From assembly GCA_022606135.1 (NCBI GenBank), contig JABYQN010000006.1, positions 992,001-1,056,000 on the forward strand: a stretch of 64,000 nt of DNA. Reading direction: 5' to 3'. The notes under the pieces are model-generated. The model saw nothing but the letters and a program-made list of their open reading frames with translations. It made no database searches and was not told the origin of the DNA. Both the position numbers and the translations under genes were made by a program. The DNA is from Fomes fomentarius (Eukaryota; Basidiomycota; Agaricomycetes; Polyporales; Polyporaceae). Shown here in pieces: positions 37,850 to 48,969 of the stretch; within the stretch, counting starts at the first letter, position 1; each line of letters begins with the position of its first letter.

Positions 37850-39148
37850 ATGGATATCTTCCCTATCAAAACCTCATCCTCTGACATGGCACTCTCTTAC
37901 GATGATCCGGTCCCTACCAAGGAAGACGAGACTGCCAGCCTGGATACCAGCGACAATGGCCGTCCTCTAGCTGACCGAATCGGTCACGCAAAGGTCTATC
38001 TTCTCTCGGACGCTTCAGGTTCGAAATCGCGGACTGGAAAGGTGCGCATCTAATCCATGAGCCCGGAGTAGGAAGAAGCCACTAACTCAGAAGTGATCCT
38101 ACTCGCTCCATTGTGGCCTCATTGACACGGTGTATGTCACGCCACTACAGCGGCGGCGCGATGAGTCGGACGCAGATGACGCGCTGCAGGATGTAGACAT
38201 GGATGACAGAGGTCTGTCCTGCTTTCCTCCGAGGTCACAACGCCATGCTCATACATGGGAGAAGAGTCGTCAACTCGGGAAAACGCCATCCTGCTCCGCG
38301 GAAGCCCAATTGCCCACCTTCCCACATCCAATATCTTCGTATACGCCACGAACTTCGACGCGCACCCCCTCGGCCTTGAGTGGGTAGACGACACCACATG
38401 CGTCCTCGTGTTCGACTCGAAAAAGGACGCGCGTGACGGGTTCCGCCGCCTCCAGAAGTCCCTCGCAGAAGAGGCTTCCCTCGAGGATAGCACGGTCACT
38501 GCCAAACCCATCCCGATCGCCATTTGGCCTGCTGAAGACCGAATCAACGCGACTTTGGGCAAGAGCGAGGGCTTGAAGGGCATCCTGCGGATGCGGTGGG
38601 CAACGCTAGAGGATGTGAAGCAGCGCGGGGCGAGGAACCAGAGCAAATTCTACAAGAAGTACGGGCACAGTGCCGGGAAGACGTTCGAGGAGGGTCCCCC
38701 ACCTATGAAGCGTCGGCGACCGGAGAACAATTCGGTCTCGGAAGCCGCGGAGAGAGCGAAGCTCGACGAAGAGCTGGATGACTTCCTCGCCGAGGACGAG
38801 GACGCGCCACCACCATCGCCACCGTCGAGGATGCGCTCCGACAATATCGGAAGGGATGGGAGGACACTCCTTGAACGTACCTCCGTCCTTCGTGCACACC
38901 CGACCTCGCTCGAGTCGCGTCTCATGGCACCCCTTCCTCGCCGGGCGCGCTCTAATGAACGCGGTGGAGAGCGAGCTTGGGATGAGGGCAAATTCCTTGT
39001 GGATCCGGACGACAGACCTCCAGAGCGTCGTCCAAGAGGTGGAAGGGGCAACAGAGATAGGACTCGAGGGAAGCGAGCACCGCGACCGAGGGTTACCCAG
39101 GAAGATCTTGATGCTGAACTGGACGCGTTTTTGAACGCTAAGGCCTGA
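37850..39148 (+). CDS. NCBP3-like RNA-binding protein (atypical RRM, mRNA cap/export group)
   Basis: The start at 37850 gives MDIFPIKTSSSDMALSYDDP and an exon ending at 38041. The main exon runs to the TGA at 39146-39148. The conserved core is HLPTSNIFVYATNFDAHPLG, LEWVDDTTCVLVFDSKKDAR and later LRMRWATLEDVKQRGARNQS with KFYKKYG. This matches the degenerate RRM and following motif of nuclear cap-binding protein 3 (NCBP3, former DUF2414), which binds the mRNA cap with the TREX export machinery in animals. The C-terminus is Arg/Gly-rich and ends TQEDLDAELDAFLNAKA, resembling the UAP56-binding motif of Yra1/Aly-type adaptors. The join between RRRDESDADDALQD and EESSTRENAILL needs a frame change; a 41-nt GT..AG intron (about 38192-38232) fits. 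The second exon start (before 38153) is uncertain. Confidence 0.8.
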
Positions 39149-39445
39149 ATACTTGATTTTGTTCTCGCTGCTATTCATTGGAATACTAGGATACTGTATA
39201 CTGGTCGTGTAATGGTAAACATGCTCTGTATTACTATATGCAACAACCCTCGCTCTTGCCGTTATCGTTGTCCAGCTTGCTTGTATGCAATGGGGTCAGA
39301 AGTTTAAGCGAGTGTCACGTCAAAACGTACAACGTATCAGTGTCACTGTTCAACGTTCAGTGTTCGCGCAGCTGCTCGTCCCATGATTATGCTAGATAGG
39401 CTACTTCGGGGCGATGGTTTTGAGCTAACAAAGCGAGATGTCACT

Positions 39446-39845
39446 TCAGCTTCGTCTGACTGGTAAGCTCTTACGCCGTACCTGCAATCCATGGATACCC
39501 TCAATCTCCTCCTTCAAAGCCTGGTTCACTAGACGCTGCTGCTTCACCAAAGGCAGTCCCACGAACTCTTCACTAGCAATGATGATGTTATAGAACGTGC
39601 CACATCCACCTAACAACACATCGAGTTGAACAATCACTCAAAACCGCAAGAGTACAATACTCACCGGAGATGTCCTGCACATGCAGCTCGGTGGGCTTGA
39701 ACTTCTCCGTCAACTTCTGGTGAATGACCCTCTCTCCGTCTGTGGCCAAGTTGACCTGCGTCGCAGCGTACCACCTTGTGAGGTTTGTCGGCCCTGTAGC
39801 CAATGACGGCCGCGCTATTCGTCGTGCAAGCGCAAGAGAGAACAT
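39446..39845 (-). CDS. BOL3: Mitochondrial BolA-like protein, Bol3/AIM1 type
   Basis: BolA-family protein that with Nfu1 helps deliver [4Fe-4S] clusters to targets such as lipoate synthase in mitochondria. Exon 1 (39665-39845) starts MFSLALARRIARPSLATGPT, a basic amphipathic leader suited to mitochondrial import, then GERVIHQKLTEKFKPTELHV and QDISG. A 55-nt intron follows. Exon 2 (39446-39609) gives GCGTFYNIIIASEEFVGLPL, VKQQRLVNQALKEEIEGIHG and LQ. The V-N-Q-A-L-K-E-E-I motif is the BolA signature, and the G-C-G loop cysteine matches the Bol3 branch. As read, the protein ends in an unusual basic tail (VRRKSLPVRRS). A GT..AG segment of only 26 nt would instead give LQTKLK and a stop, closer to the family, but is probably too short to splice. 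Divergent from COX15. Confidence 0.88.
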
Positions 39846-40091
39846 GAGGGTTATGAAACGCAGCCCGAATGCGTCCAAGCCGTGTGCGAGGGGGTCGGAT
39901 TCCAGGTGTGACGATCCAGATTACATACGACGCGTGCGCGCGCTCGTCATCCCGATCTCGACTGTCCCTTCCCCGGTCTCGCCCAGCGGAATGAACATCT
40001 GACTGCATCTATTTCGCTGTCGACTGGGACGTACGCACGCAAAGTTCTCTGCACCTCCCGCCACCTAACACGTCCGTCGACGGGCACTAGG
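39846..40091. promoter_or_regulatory. Divergent promoter of two mitochondrial genes, BOL3 / COX15
   Basis: 246 nt between the start codons of two genes whose products both act in mitochondria. A shared promoter is likely from spacing alone. No specific element identified. Confidence 0.45.
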
Positions 40092-41785
40092 ATGTTCTCG
40101 AGACTGTGCGCGCGAGGGGTCGCCCTCGAGTGCCGCTCTGCCACGCTCGCGCACCTTCCGCGGCAAGGCTTTGGCTCAGGAGCTTCCCGGTTTCTGCACC
40201 AGACACCGCTCAAGTCCTCGTCGGTCACTCCTTTGGCTTACCGCAGTACGCCAGCTTGGTCACACAATGCGTTCAAGAAGCCCGCATTCTGGAGTCCGAG
40301 CAGGAACCTGTCCTTCCGAGTGGCTGCTCCGCGCCGTACGTTCGACCCACGGTTCTTTTCCTCTAATGCTGCAGAGGCCCCCGCAAGTGAGCTCCCGGTG
40401 CTCTCTCCTCCAGCAGTGGGGGGCTGGCTGCTTGCCTCCGCGGGACTCGTCTTTGCCGTCATCGTGGTCGGAGGCGTCACCCGTTTAACGGAGTCCGGTC
40501 TCAGTATCACGGAATGGAAACCCATCGCTGGTATGATCCCTCCTTTGACGCGAGCGGACTGGCAAGAGGAGTTTGAGAAGTACAAGGCAACTCCGGAGTT
40601 CAAGCTGTACGTCACACGTATATTCTACTGCCTACCAGTCCTAGCGTCTTGACGCGCCGATGCAGGCTGAACCATTCGATATCCCTCGACGAGTTCAAAA
40701 ACATCTTCTACATGGAATGGGGTCACCGCGTCCTCGGCCGCATCATCGGCATTGGCTTCGTCGTGCCCCTCGCATACTTCGCCCTGCGCAAACGGCTCAC
40801 CGCGACGCTCCCCAGGAATCTTGTCGGCATGGCGCTCCTCATCGGCGCGCAGGGTGCCCTCGGCTGGTACATGGTCAAGTCCGGACTGGAGGACTCGCTC
40901 CTGGACACCCCCGGCGCCGTCCCACGGGTGTCGCAGTACCGGCTCGCGGCGCATCTAGGCACGGCGTTCGTGCTCTACGCGGGCATGTTCGGCACCGGGT
41001 TGTCTGCGCTCTTCGACTGGCGATATGCGAGGCAGGGCGTGTGGAGCGGGCTGAAGGACGGCGCGCGGTGGCAGGAGGTCCTCGCCAACCCCAACGTCAG
41101 ACGGTTCGCTAGGAATGCGAAGGGTCTCACTGCCTTGGTGTTCCTAACTGCGTTGTCGGGTATGTCAATTCTGTAACAACTCGTATCTCGTCTCTGATAG
41201 TTGAGGAACAGGCGCCTTCGTTGCTGGTCTTGATGCTGGTCTGTTGTACAACGAGTTCCCGCTCATGGGTGGTCGCCTCGCACCTCCCGCAGATGAGCTC
41301 TTCGATCCTGCGTACGCAAAGAGTGCCGACAGGTCGGACATCTGGTGGCGTAACATCTTCGAGAACCCAACTACGGTCCAGTTTGACCACAGGTGTCTGG
41401 TATGTCGCCCGAGATCAGACGTTTTAGAAAGAAGACAACGATAACAAAGACTGACCCACTGCCATCCACAATATAGGCGATCACGACGTACTTCGCAACT
41501 GCCGCATTGTGGGCAGCAGCACGCAACCCCGCACTGCGTGCCGTCCTGCCACCGCTGACGAGGCGGATGGCGACGTCTGCCTTCGCGATGGCCAACATCC
41601 AGGTTCTCCTCGGCATCTCCACGCTCTTGTACTTGGTTCCCATCCCGCTCGCTGCCGCCCACCAGGCGGGCAGTGTGATGCTGCTGACGACCATGATCCA
41701 CTTGCTGGTATCTCTGCGGAGACCAGGGCAAGCTGCGCGGGCATGGCGGCAAGCGCTGCAGAATGCCAAAAGGACGACCCACTAG
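40092..41785 (+). CDS. COX15: Heme A synthase Cox15
   Basis: Inner-membrane enzyme that oxidises heme O to heme A for cytochrome c oxidase. Four exons (40092-40606, 40666-41159, 41212-41399, 41477-41785) sum to 502 codons (501 aa) with matching phases. An N-terminal leader rich in Arg/Ser/Ala is followed by the first membrane helix ([20 protein letters not shown]), then [20 protein letters not shown]. The conserved histidine-bearing helices are all present: [55 protein letters not shown] and [20 protein letters not shown]. The loop [20 protein letters not shown] is also intact. Eight hydrophobic helices are expected and seen. No damage. Confidence 0.97.
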
Positions 41786-41995
41786 CAGGTGTTCCGTGAT
41801 CTGCTGAATTTCCATGGGAGACAATTACATGTAGACCGACTAATTATCACTGTATCTGCTTTTCGACGCATCAGTACTTACTCATCCATCACTACTCTTT
41901 CATCGCATTTGATGTGACCCAATCCCAAGACGTGAGATGATGAAAGGGCATTGCAAGGGGCAGACCTAGTTTTACATGCTATGTTCGTACAACGT

Positions 41996-43113
41996 TCATT
42001 CTGCCATCTGCACATCCTCCTCTCCTGCCCCTGCTGCAGGAGCGGTCGCCGCCTGTGCCGGTACGGCCTCGCCTGTGTCTTTCGGGATCATGCTGTCTAG
42101 GTAGACCTGAATGATCTCGCCCTCAAGGATGCGGAAGTTGCCCTCTGGGCTGACGTCCTTCTCGTGTGCGCCAGCAGGGCCGACGATGCCAATGGACGTG
42201 TTCGAGATTGTGAGCTCTTTGTCCTGTTGCAAAGTTTCGCGCAGCGCGTGCAGGCCGTGACGAACCAGCTCCTCCAATGTACCTAGGGTAGGGGCGGCAT
42301 GATGAGTGTGAGTCAAGGGATATTAGAAAACAAAGACAAAACAAACGTACAGTCCGCAAAGCTCTCATAGTGCTTCTCTAGGTACGTTTTTGCGCTCTGT
42401 GATCGCGCACCAATGGAGATGGCGTAGTATTCATACGAGTTACCTGATGGCGAGAACTCGTAGAGGTGAGGGCCCTGCTTGTCCTGACCGATCACAAGAA
42501 GGCCAACACCGTATGGCCGGCGACCATATTCTTGGGTATTCACTTGTGCCTCTGCGCACATGTGTCAGCGATACACACACTTGCAACGGGCGTGAATGGA
42601 CCGCGTACTGTCGGCAATTGCACCGACAAGTCGGTTCACGGGGGCAGGACGATTGAAGAGCATGCGGGAGGACATGGCTTGTTGCCGCATGAAGTTGCTG
42701 AGTTCGACCGTCGGACACATGCTATGAAAGAGCGCAGGGCGGGGGACGTACCTCAACACACGCGCGTCGGAGGTCAGACCAGCGATCGCAATCCCGACAT
42801 GATCATCTATTCGGTACATCTTCTGCTGGTACGAGGCAAGCTCGCCAAACGAACGCTACCATGTAAACGCGTCATAAGCTGTAGTAACTCTCAAGAGTGC
42901 TAGTTACGCACCTTGAGAGCCAGAAGAATCGCATGTGTCTTCGATCGCAGGCCCACCGCGGCAGATCCCTGCTTTACGGCCTCTAGTGCATATTCGACCT
43001 GGTGGAGACGGCCTTGGGGTGAGAAGACAGTGTTATCGGAGTCGTAAGTGTTCCTAAACTATGCCTTCGTGTCAATATCGAGTCCGTAGAGAAATTACCA
43101 GGAAACATACCAT
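41996..43113 (-). CDS. PRE5: 20S proteasome alpha subunit PSMA1 (yeast Pre5)
   Basis: Alpha-ring subunit of the 20S proteasome. The mature N-terminus must read [32 protein letters not shown]. The FRNTY exon is open only after an acceptor; the matching donor lies right after an ATG at 43111-43113 (ATG/GTATGT), so the first coding exon consists of the start codon alone. Further exons give [80 protein letters not shown] and [20 protein letters not shown], ending EEDVQMAE. The YGRRPYGVG and [14 protein letters not shown] motifs point to PSMA1 rather than other alpha subunits. It is convergent with COX15, 210 nt apart. Confidence 0.95.
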
Positions 43114-46100
43114 GATGGCGAAGGAAGAGACGTAAACGCAAGGCTAGGGAAGCGCCGAGCGTGCAGTGCGCTGAAGGTGACGCGTCGCGGACTCGCGGGC
43201 GACGCGTAAGATTGCCTTTCTTGAAACAGGTCCAGGTTGCTCAGAAGGCGCTCATTGGATTTCGACTCTCGACCCAACGCAGAATACAGCATATACCTCT
43301 TCGGGTGAAACACCAACGAGGAAATTACTTAATGTCTATTACGACTAGCCTGGCTTCTCTATGCATACCTACCCTCGATGACGGCCGTATCGACTTCACC
43401 AAATTGTGCTAGAATCCCCTCCGAGCTCGTCCGCACTGTGCGTTCAACCATATTTGACTCCATAGGCGTGCAGACCGATGTAAGAATCTATTCTCTGCAC
43501 CCCACTTGACTTACTGAAACCAGCGTTGCCAGACGATTCGATCTACACAAATGTGTCGATGCATGGACGTCGTCATATGAACTACACTACGACATATATA
43601 GTCGTAGACACATAAAGCAGTGTAGACCTTTCGCTGATGTCACATGCGCCTCGACGATGGATGCTGCTAGAAAGGTGTCGTCACGGTTACAGTTCGTATA
43701 TAGGCCCACGCTCCAAGCTGCGATTCTTTCCGTGCAACCCCTCGAATCCTACCTCACTCGGTCGTTAGCGACCGAAGGCCAATCTAGATCATTTACGGAT
43801 GATCCGGTCTGGGAAGGGCGGGGGACACTATGTACTCGGGCTGACAGACATGCTCAAGCGTTGCCAATCCAGTGCTGTGGAGTCTGTGGAGTCCGTCAGA
43901 CCCTGGTGGTATTATGTCACTTGTTTATACCAACTTGTGAGGCCCCAGCGCATAAGCGTCCCATGACTATGTTCGGGCTAGCTATAGCTACCTAACTGAC
44001 CGACATGGACAACTCCCTTGGCGCGATGCAGCAACGACACCCCACCAAAGCGTAGGTACGATCTCATGATGCGCTCCTCCATATCGGTAACGTGCTATAT
44101 GCATAAGCTCGTGTCGTTGTTTGAAATGGAATGCATCCGTGGGGTCCGCTGTGCACGGCGACTGGGTACGTCGTGGAAGGATTGGTCTACTAGGAATGTC
44201 ATTGCGCGCAACACCGGCGACCAGCGGCAGCTCTACGCTCAACCCACTTGGCGCCCCGACAGAACTCACGGTATGTGTGCACGTGTATCGTCTACAAACT
44301 CTATCGACGTTCTTCGTGCAGTAGTCACCCAGCTGATGGTTTCCTGGCCTGTATGAGGCAGCAAACGACGTCATTGCCTACGTCCACCTACGAACATGGG
44401 CACAACGCCGTGCTCGAAGGAGCCTGCGGCATGGCGGTACACGGCACTTCCCCGACGCCTACCTGAACATTTGAACTCTGAAGCTCTCCTTTCACCTGTC
44501 GGCTGATTTCGAACTCTCCTGGCGACCTTCTGTGTGGATTACCATGGCGGGACTTCGATGCGCTGTCGTACAGAGCCGACAGAGCCGACACCCCCTCTTG
44601 GATCCTTCGTGCTACGCCGTTGCCACTTGACAGCAACCTGAATGACATCGGTGTTCGGCCAATCCACTTCGGGACCATCGCAAATTCAAACCACCTGTGG
44701 CTCCCAATCGCTCTCCACGAGGCGCCCTCCTGCTCGGAAGCTGAGCCTCCTTCTGGCTGTCTGTTCCCAAGTAGCGGCTTCCTGCGGCTGCTTGAAGCTA
44801 TTCTGGTGGTTCTCCGCACTTCTCATCTCCTGCCGAACGTAACTTCTAGCGTTACAACACGCCGCAACCCAACGTTCACGGCCACTTTGCGCAGTTCTTA
44901 CGAGAATTCGGCGAACCTTGGAGCTTGAAGCTTGAAGCTTGGGAGCACGCTGATAGGCAAGCGTGACAATATGCTCTGCGACTGGGGTCCTTGACACCGT
45001 TGCAGTAGTCATTGTGGGCGCCCCGGGATGCGATAAGTCCTACCCTGACACCCAACTGTCCAGCTGTTGATGCACAAATCAAGCAGAGGTCACAGAGCCT
45101 CGCGCGTCCGGCACGCCCAAATCAAGAATTCGGGCGTGGCCATACAGAGTAGCAACCGACCTAATGAAGTAAGTACCTTGCAGGTTCGACGATAGCGACC
45201 CAGAATGACAATGGTCTCGTGTCATCCATGCAGTTTCGCTCAGAGCGGGCGGACGCCAGAAGCGAAGGACTCCCGTCCTGAGCCTGCGGGGCTATATGTT
45301 GTATGTGATGTCATATCCCATGTAGCAAAGACGGAACGGACATTCACCTGAAGGAGGCCTCGATGGAGCATGCGAGGCGGCGCGGCGTTTTGGCATGAGA
45401 TTACACGGTGGCACTACGATAAGTGTATGTATGGGGAAGGTTACTGTTACTATAGCGCAGAACCAGGGGTGCATGCGTCGGCACATACGAATGTACGACG
45501 GTGTGTCAGGTAACGTACGCCTTATTCTAGAATCGGTGCGGGCGAGATGACGTGTGCGTATGATGGAGACGGCACGAGCGCGGGAAGTGATACGCAGGGG
45601 AAGTCATGAATGGTCATGCACATATACCGTAACAAAAATTCGATGCCATGTGTTTGTAGCATATATGCGTATTCACGGCACGGCGCAGGGGGGATGCCTC
45701 GACCGTCTCCTACACAGCGTTGGGTGTGTAGAAGACGGCGAGACGGCAGATACGAAGGGCGCAGTGGGGGGGGGGGCAGATAGCAGCGGGTAACTAGGGT
45801 ACTAGGAGTCGACAGACGGGACGGGACGAGACGAGACGAATATGTAAATTGCTACCAGAGGACGGACGCGTACAGTACACAACGAATGAGAAGGATACGC
45901 ATGTGGAGGGTGGAGACCGATGAGCAATGCAGGGAATTGGCGTATGCCGAAGATTGCAACGATGCATGAAGACCGAGATAGATGCAGAGAGTGGAGACGT
46001 AGATTCGGAAACGGAAAGACACACCTGGAGGGCTAGATGGGACCACAGGCCAATGGTGGGGAAGGGGGAACGGAGGATGGAAGGTATGGAGATGCAGGGG

Positions 46101-46358
46101 TATGTGCAGGGTTACAGAAGGACCAGGGACCCAAAACCGAGACCGAAGATGGTATACACTTGTGTCAGACCTGGAGTCAATGTGCATTTTCACGAAAGCC
46201 ATCGAGGGATGTATGCATGAGCCCAAGGCGGGACGACAAGATAGAAGTACACCGACAACAAAGCAGTCGCATGGGAAGACGAGGACAGGGGAGCGGCATG
46301 TGTGATGGCCGACACGTGTGATTGGACAGAATGTGGGCGTTGGGCGACGACCAGACAC
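43114..46358. other. Gene-poor stretch of about 3.2 kb
   Basis: No open frame here has a recognisable domain or a consistent set of splice joins on either strand. The right end is the 3' UTR of the 695-aa orphan gene and the left end is the PSMA1 promoter. It contains a small heptamer repeat (three AGCTTGA units near 44920-44942), a run of 11 G at about 45766-45776 and GACGG/GACGA pentamers to about 45838. A decayed mobile element is possible but I saw no terminal repeats or transposase motifs. Confidence 0.5.
45766..45838. repeat. Poly-G tract and GACGR pentamer microsatellite
   Basis: Eleven consecutive G bases, then after about 35 nt a run of GACGG and GACGA pentamers. Low-complexity DNA in a gene-poor region; no function inferred. 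Confidence 0.6.
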
Positions 46359-48568
46359 TCAAGGCACGGTCTTGAGCGCAGAAAGGTGAATGTCGACCAT
46401 CGTTACTTCGGACTCGCTCGGGCACTCGTCCGGCAGAGTCTGGCCCAGCTTGTGCTGGACGCGTTGTTTCTGTGCAGCAAGAATCAGGATCATCGAATGA
46501 CGTCATGCACAGAGCGAACGCAAAACTGACCTGCTTGAGCACTTTGTTGCAATCGTGTTCCGCCGTGAGGTGATAAGCGAACTCCCGGTCGTTCTCGTTG
46601 CACCCCAAAGTGAGCGCAGCGAGCTCCTTAAGAGCCTTTGCCTTCTCCCTGTCCATATCCGCCTCCGCCTCCGCTGCAGCACGCTCTGACGCGGTTTCAG
46701 ATGCCCCCAGAAGCTTGCCGCGGGTGTTCCGCCCGCGTCCTCGGGCGGCATGACCCCCACCGTCCTGCACATGCGCAGCAGCCCCTGTGCGCGAGTGGTG
46801 TACCTCAGATGTAGCGAAGAGCTGCTGTGAAGGCTCGCAGTCCAGGCCGCGCTTGTCGTATTCACGCTCCTTGTTCGTTCTGTTCGGGTGCCGTGCCCTT
46901 TGATCGGGTGGCGGCTCGTGCTCGAAACGAATAGAGGGCATGCGTATGGGTGCGCTGACGATACGGTGGCTGCGCCCGCCCGGGTCCGACGGACAGCCTT
47001 CCATGATTGTGCGATGACGACGATGACGAGGGGGGCTTCGTTGCGGACGGGGAGGAATCACTGGAGGGGGCGGGCGCGACGCAGCGGAGGTCGACATCAA
47101 GCTGTAGGACGCAGTAGGCGTCAAGGGGGACCGGTTGATGGGCGCGGGCGGTGCGAATATATCAGACTTCGTCATCCAGACGAAGGGAGAGGCATCGCAC
47201 AGTTCTGTTAAGCTATACATTCTACTGTTGCCCAATCGTTTCGCGGTCGCAAACGTAGGCGTCGGCTCGTGAGCAGGCTTCCCTTTGGCTCTGACCCGAG
47301 CACGTTTCTCGTCCGAAGAGCGACGCGAACGTCTCGGGGAAGGAGCTTCGCCTGGCTCAACATCCTGTCGAAGAGCGGCTGTCGTTGAGGAGGAATTCAG
47401 CCAGAGAGCATTAGGGCAAGTAGTTGGCGGTACAGCGCCGACGATTGTGGGGGAGGCAGTTGCGCTGGAGGCACGAGAGCCACGACGGGACGCTGGCGAT
47501 CGCCGAGAGTCACAGGTCGCAGGGAAAGGATATTCGGCTGGCTCAACCTCTCTGGCTCTGGCCTTGCCCTTGTCTGACCTGGATCTGTCCTGCACATCTG
47601 CGTCTTTCTCCTCCACCGACGGGAGCGACGATGATGTCGATGAAGACGACACTGATGTATAAGACGAGCCAGAGGAAATAATACCAGACGGATCGGAGCT
47701 TGATGACTCTGATGGCCCAGGTAGCGTGGGTCCGCGAGGGTGCTGCAGCAGAGGTAGTGATGAGGATGGGGCAAGGACGGCACTGTATGGAGGGCCAGGT
47801 GTAAATTCACTCGGCCCAGTAGAATGAGGATTGTCTGGTCTGGTAGAGGTGGTGAGAGAACGGCTCCGGAAATCTTGCAGGCGCGAGCACAAGGACCATT
47901 GCATGTCCCTTTGGTATTCCCACATGGGTGTAGTCGTCACGGCCGATGGATTGACGAAGACCATGGGTGGGAAAGTCGGTGGGTCGCTTGGCGTAGGAGG
48001 AAAGTGGGTACTTACTGATGGGAGTATGGTGGGTGAGGAAGGAGTGCTTGACGAGAAAGCGAAATCGGACCGGGAGCCGAGGGTGTTTGGAAGGTTAACG
48101 AATCCTGCGGCCCTCATCTTTGGCCCAAGAAGAAAACGAGCGTCGATGGCACCCTGGGAGTGCTTGACGACTTGGGAGAGAGTGAGGGAGGCGCGTCCCT
48201 TGGGGGAATGGGATGAGTATTCTGAAGTGGGGGATGTTGGGGGCGAAGGATGGGACGAGGCGATGGATGAGGCGGGCGACAAGCGTTGGAGGGCGTCCTC
48301 AGACTGATCGCGAAGGGCACGGAGAGTGCGAGATGAGGTGAAGACAAATGCGGTCGTTCCATGAGCGCTCGAATTTGTACTGGTGTTGGTGGAAGTGGTG
48401 GAAAGGATGGGTTTGCAGCCGTCAAGCTTGATGAACGCGGGTGGACGTGTTTTTGTGTTGAGCGCTCGAGAAGAAGGACTGGAAGAGTGGAGGATGATTG
48501 AGGGGAGCGGCGGAAGAATAATGTACGATATATGCTCACCGGTCAGCAGCGTTGGAAGGTTGGTGCAT
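46359..48568 (-). CDS. Ser/Pro/Arg-rich protein of 695 aa, function unknown
   Basis: Three exons read leftward (48540-48568, 46531-48478, 46359-46469) sum to 696 codons with matching phases. The first exon is short (MHQPSNAADR) and joins across a 61-nt intron to PSSRALNTKTRPPAFIKLDG. The last intron (after KVLKQ) restores frame to KQRVQHKLGQTLPDECPSES and the end HLSALKTVP; reading through it would give a long non-conserved tail. Most of the chain is disordered, rich in Ser, Pro and Arg. Ordered-looking pieces are KGRASLTLSQVVKHSQGAID with ARFLLGPKMRAAGFVNLPNT near the N-terminus, SRMYSLTELCDASPFVWMTK with SDIF in the middle, and the helix REKAKALKELAALTLGCNEN near the C-terminus. I recognise no family. 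The last helix could be a short zipper. Confidence 0.78.
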
Positions 48569-48969
48569 CACTGGCGGACAAAGGACATGTCGTGCGGGTG
48601 CTCGTGGGGAGCAAAGGCGGGGGTAAAAGGGGGGGCAAGGAGCGAGTGTATATAGTGCGCAGCGACTGAACCGTGGGCAGACCGTGGGGCAATTCAGGGA
48701 ACGATCGTGGTTGGTGACGCGTGAAAGCTGAATGACCAGGCTGTAACCTTGACCTACAGTGGTACAGGGCCCAGTCCCGTCTATCTTATCTCCCTTGCGC
48801 CTGCATCTAATCGCCTACGAAGCCGCGAGCGCTTTGAGTTATGGCCACTTGGATCTCGCTCTCTATCGCTCGTTCCCATCCACCGTCCTTTTATCTGCGG
48901 GGCCTCGTCCGGCCAACTAGTAGCCTTTCCTTCTCCTCGACCACCATCTACATCCATCGCTTGCACACG
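48569..48969. promoter_or_regulatory. Divergent promoter, orphan gene / aldehyde dehydrogenase
   Basis: About 400 nt between divergent starts. On the plus strand the 120 nt before the ALDH start are C/T-rich with few G, typical of strong fungal promoters or 5' UTRs. No specific binding site identified. Confidence 0.4.

Noticed and set aside
46177..46530. Longer C-terminus of the 695-aa orphan protein reading straight through
   Set aside because: A GTCAGT donor and a CACAG acceptor remove 61 nt and restore a sensible helix and stop at 46359; the read-through peptide is low-quality Cys/Arg/Ser sequence.
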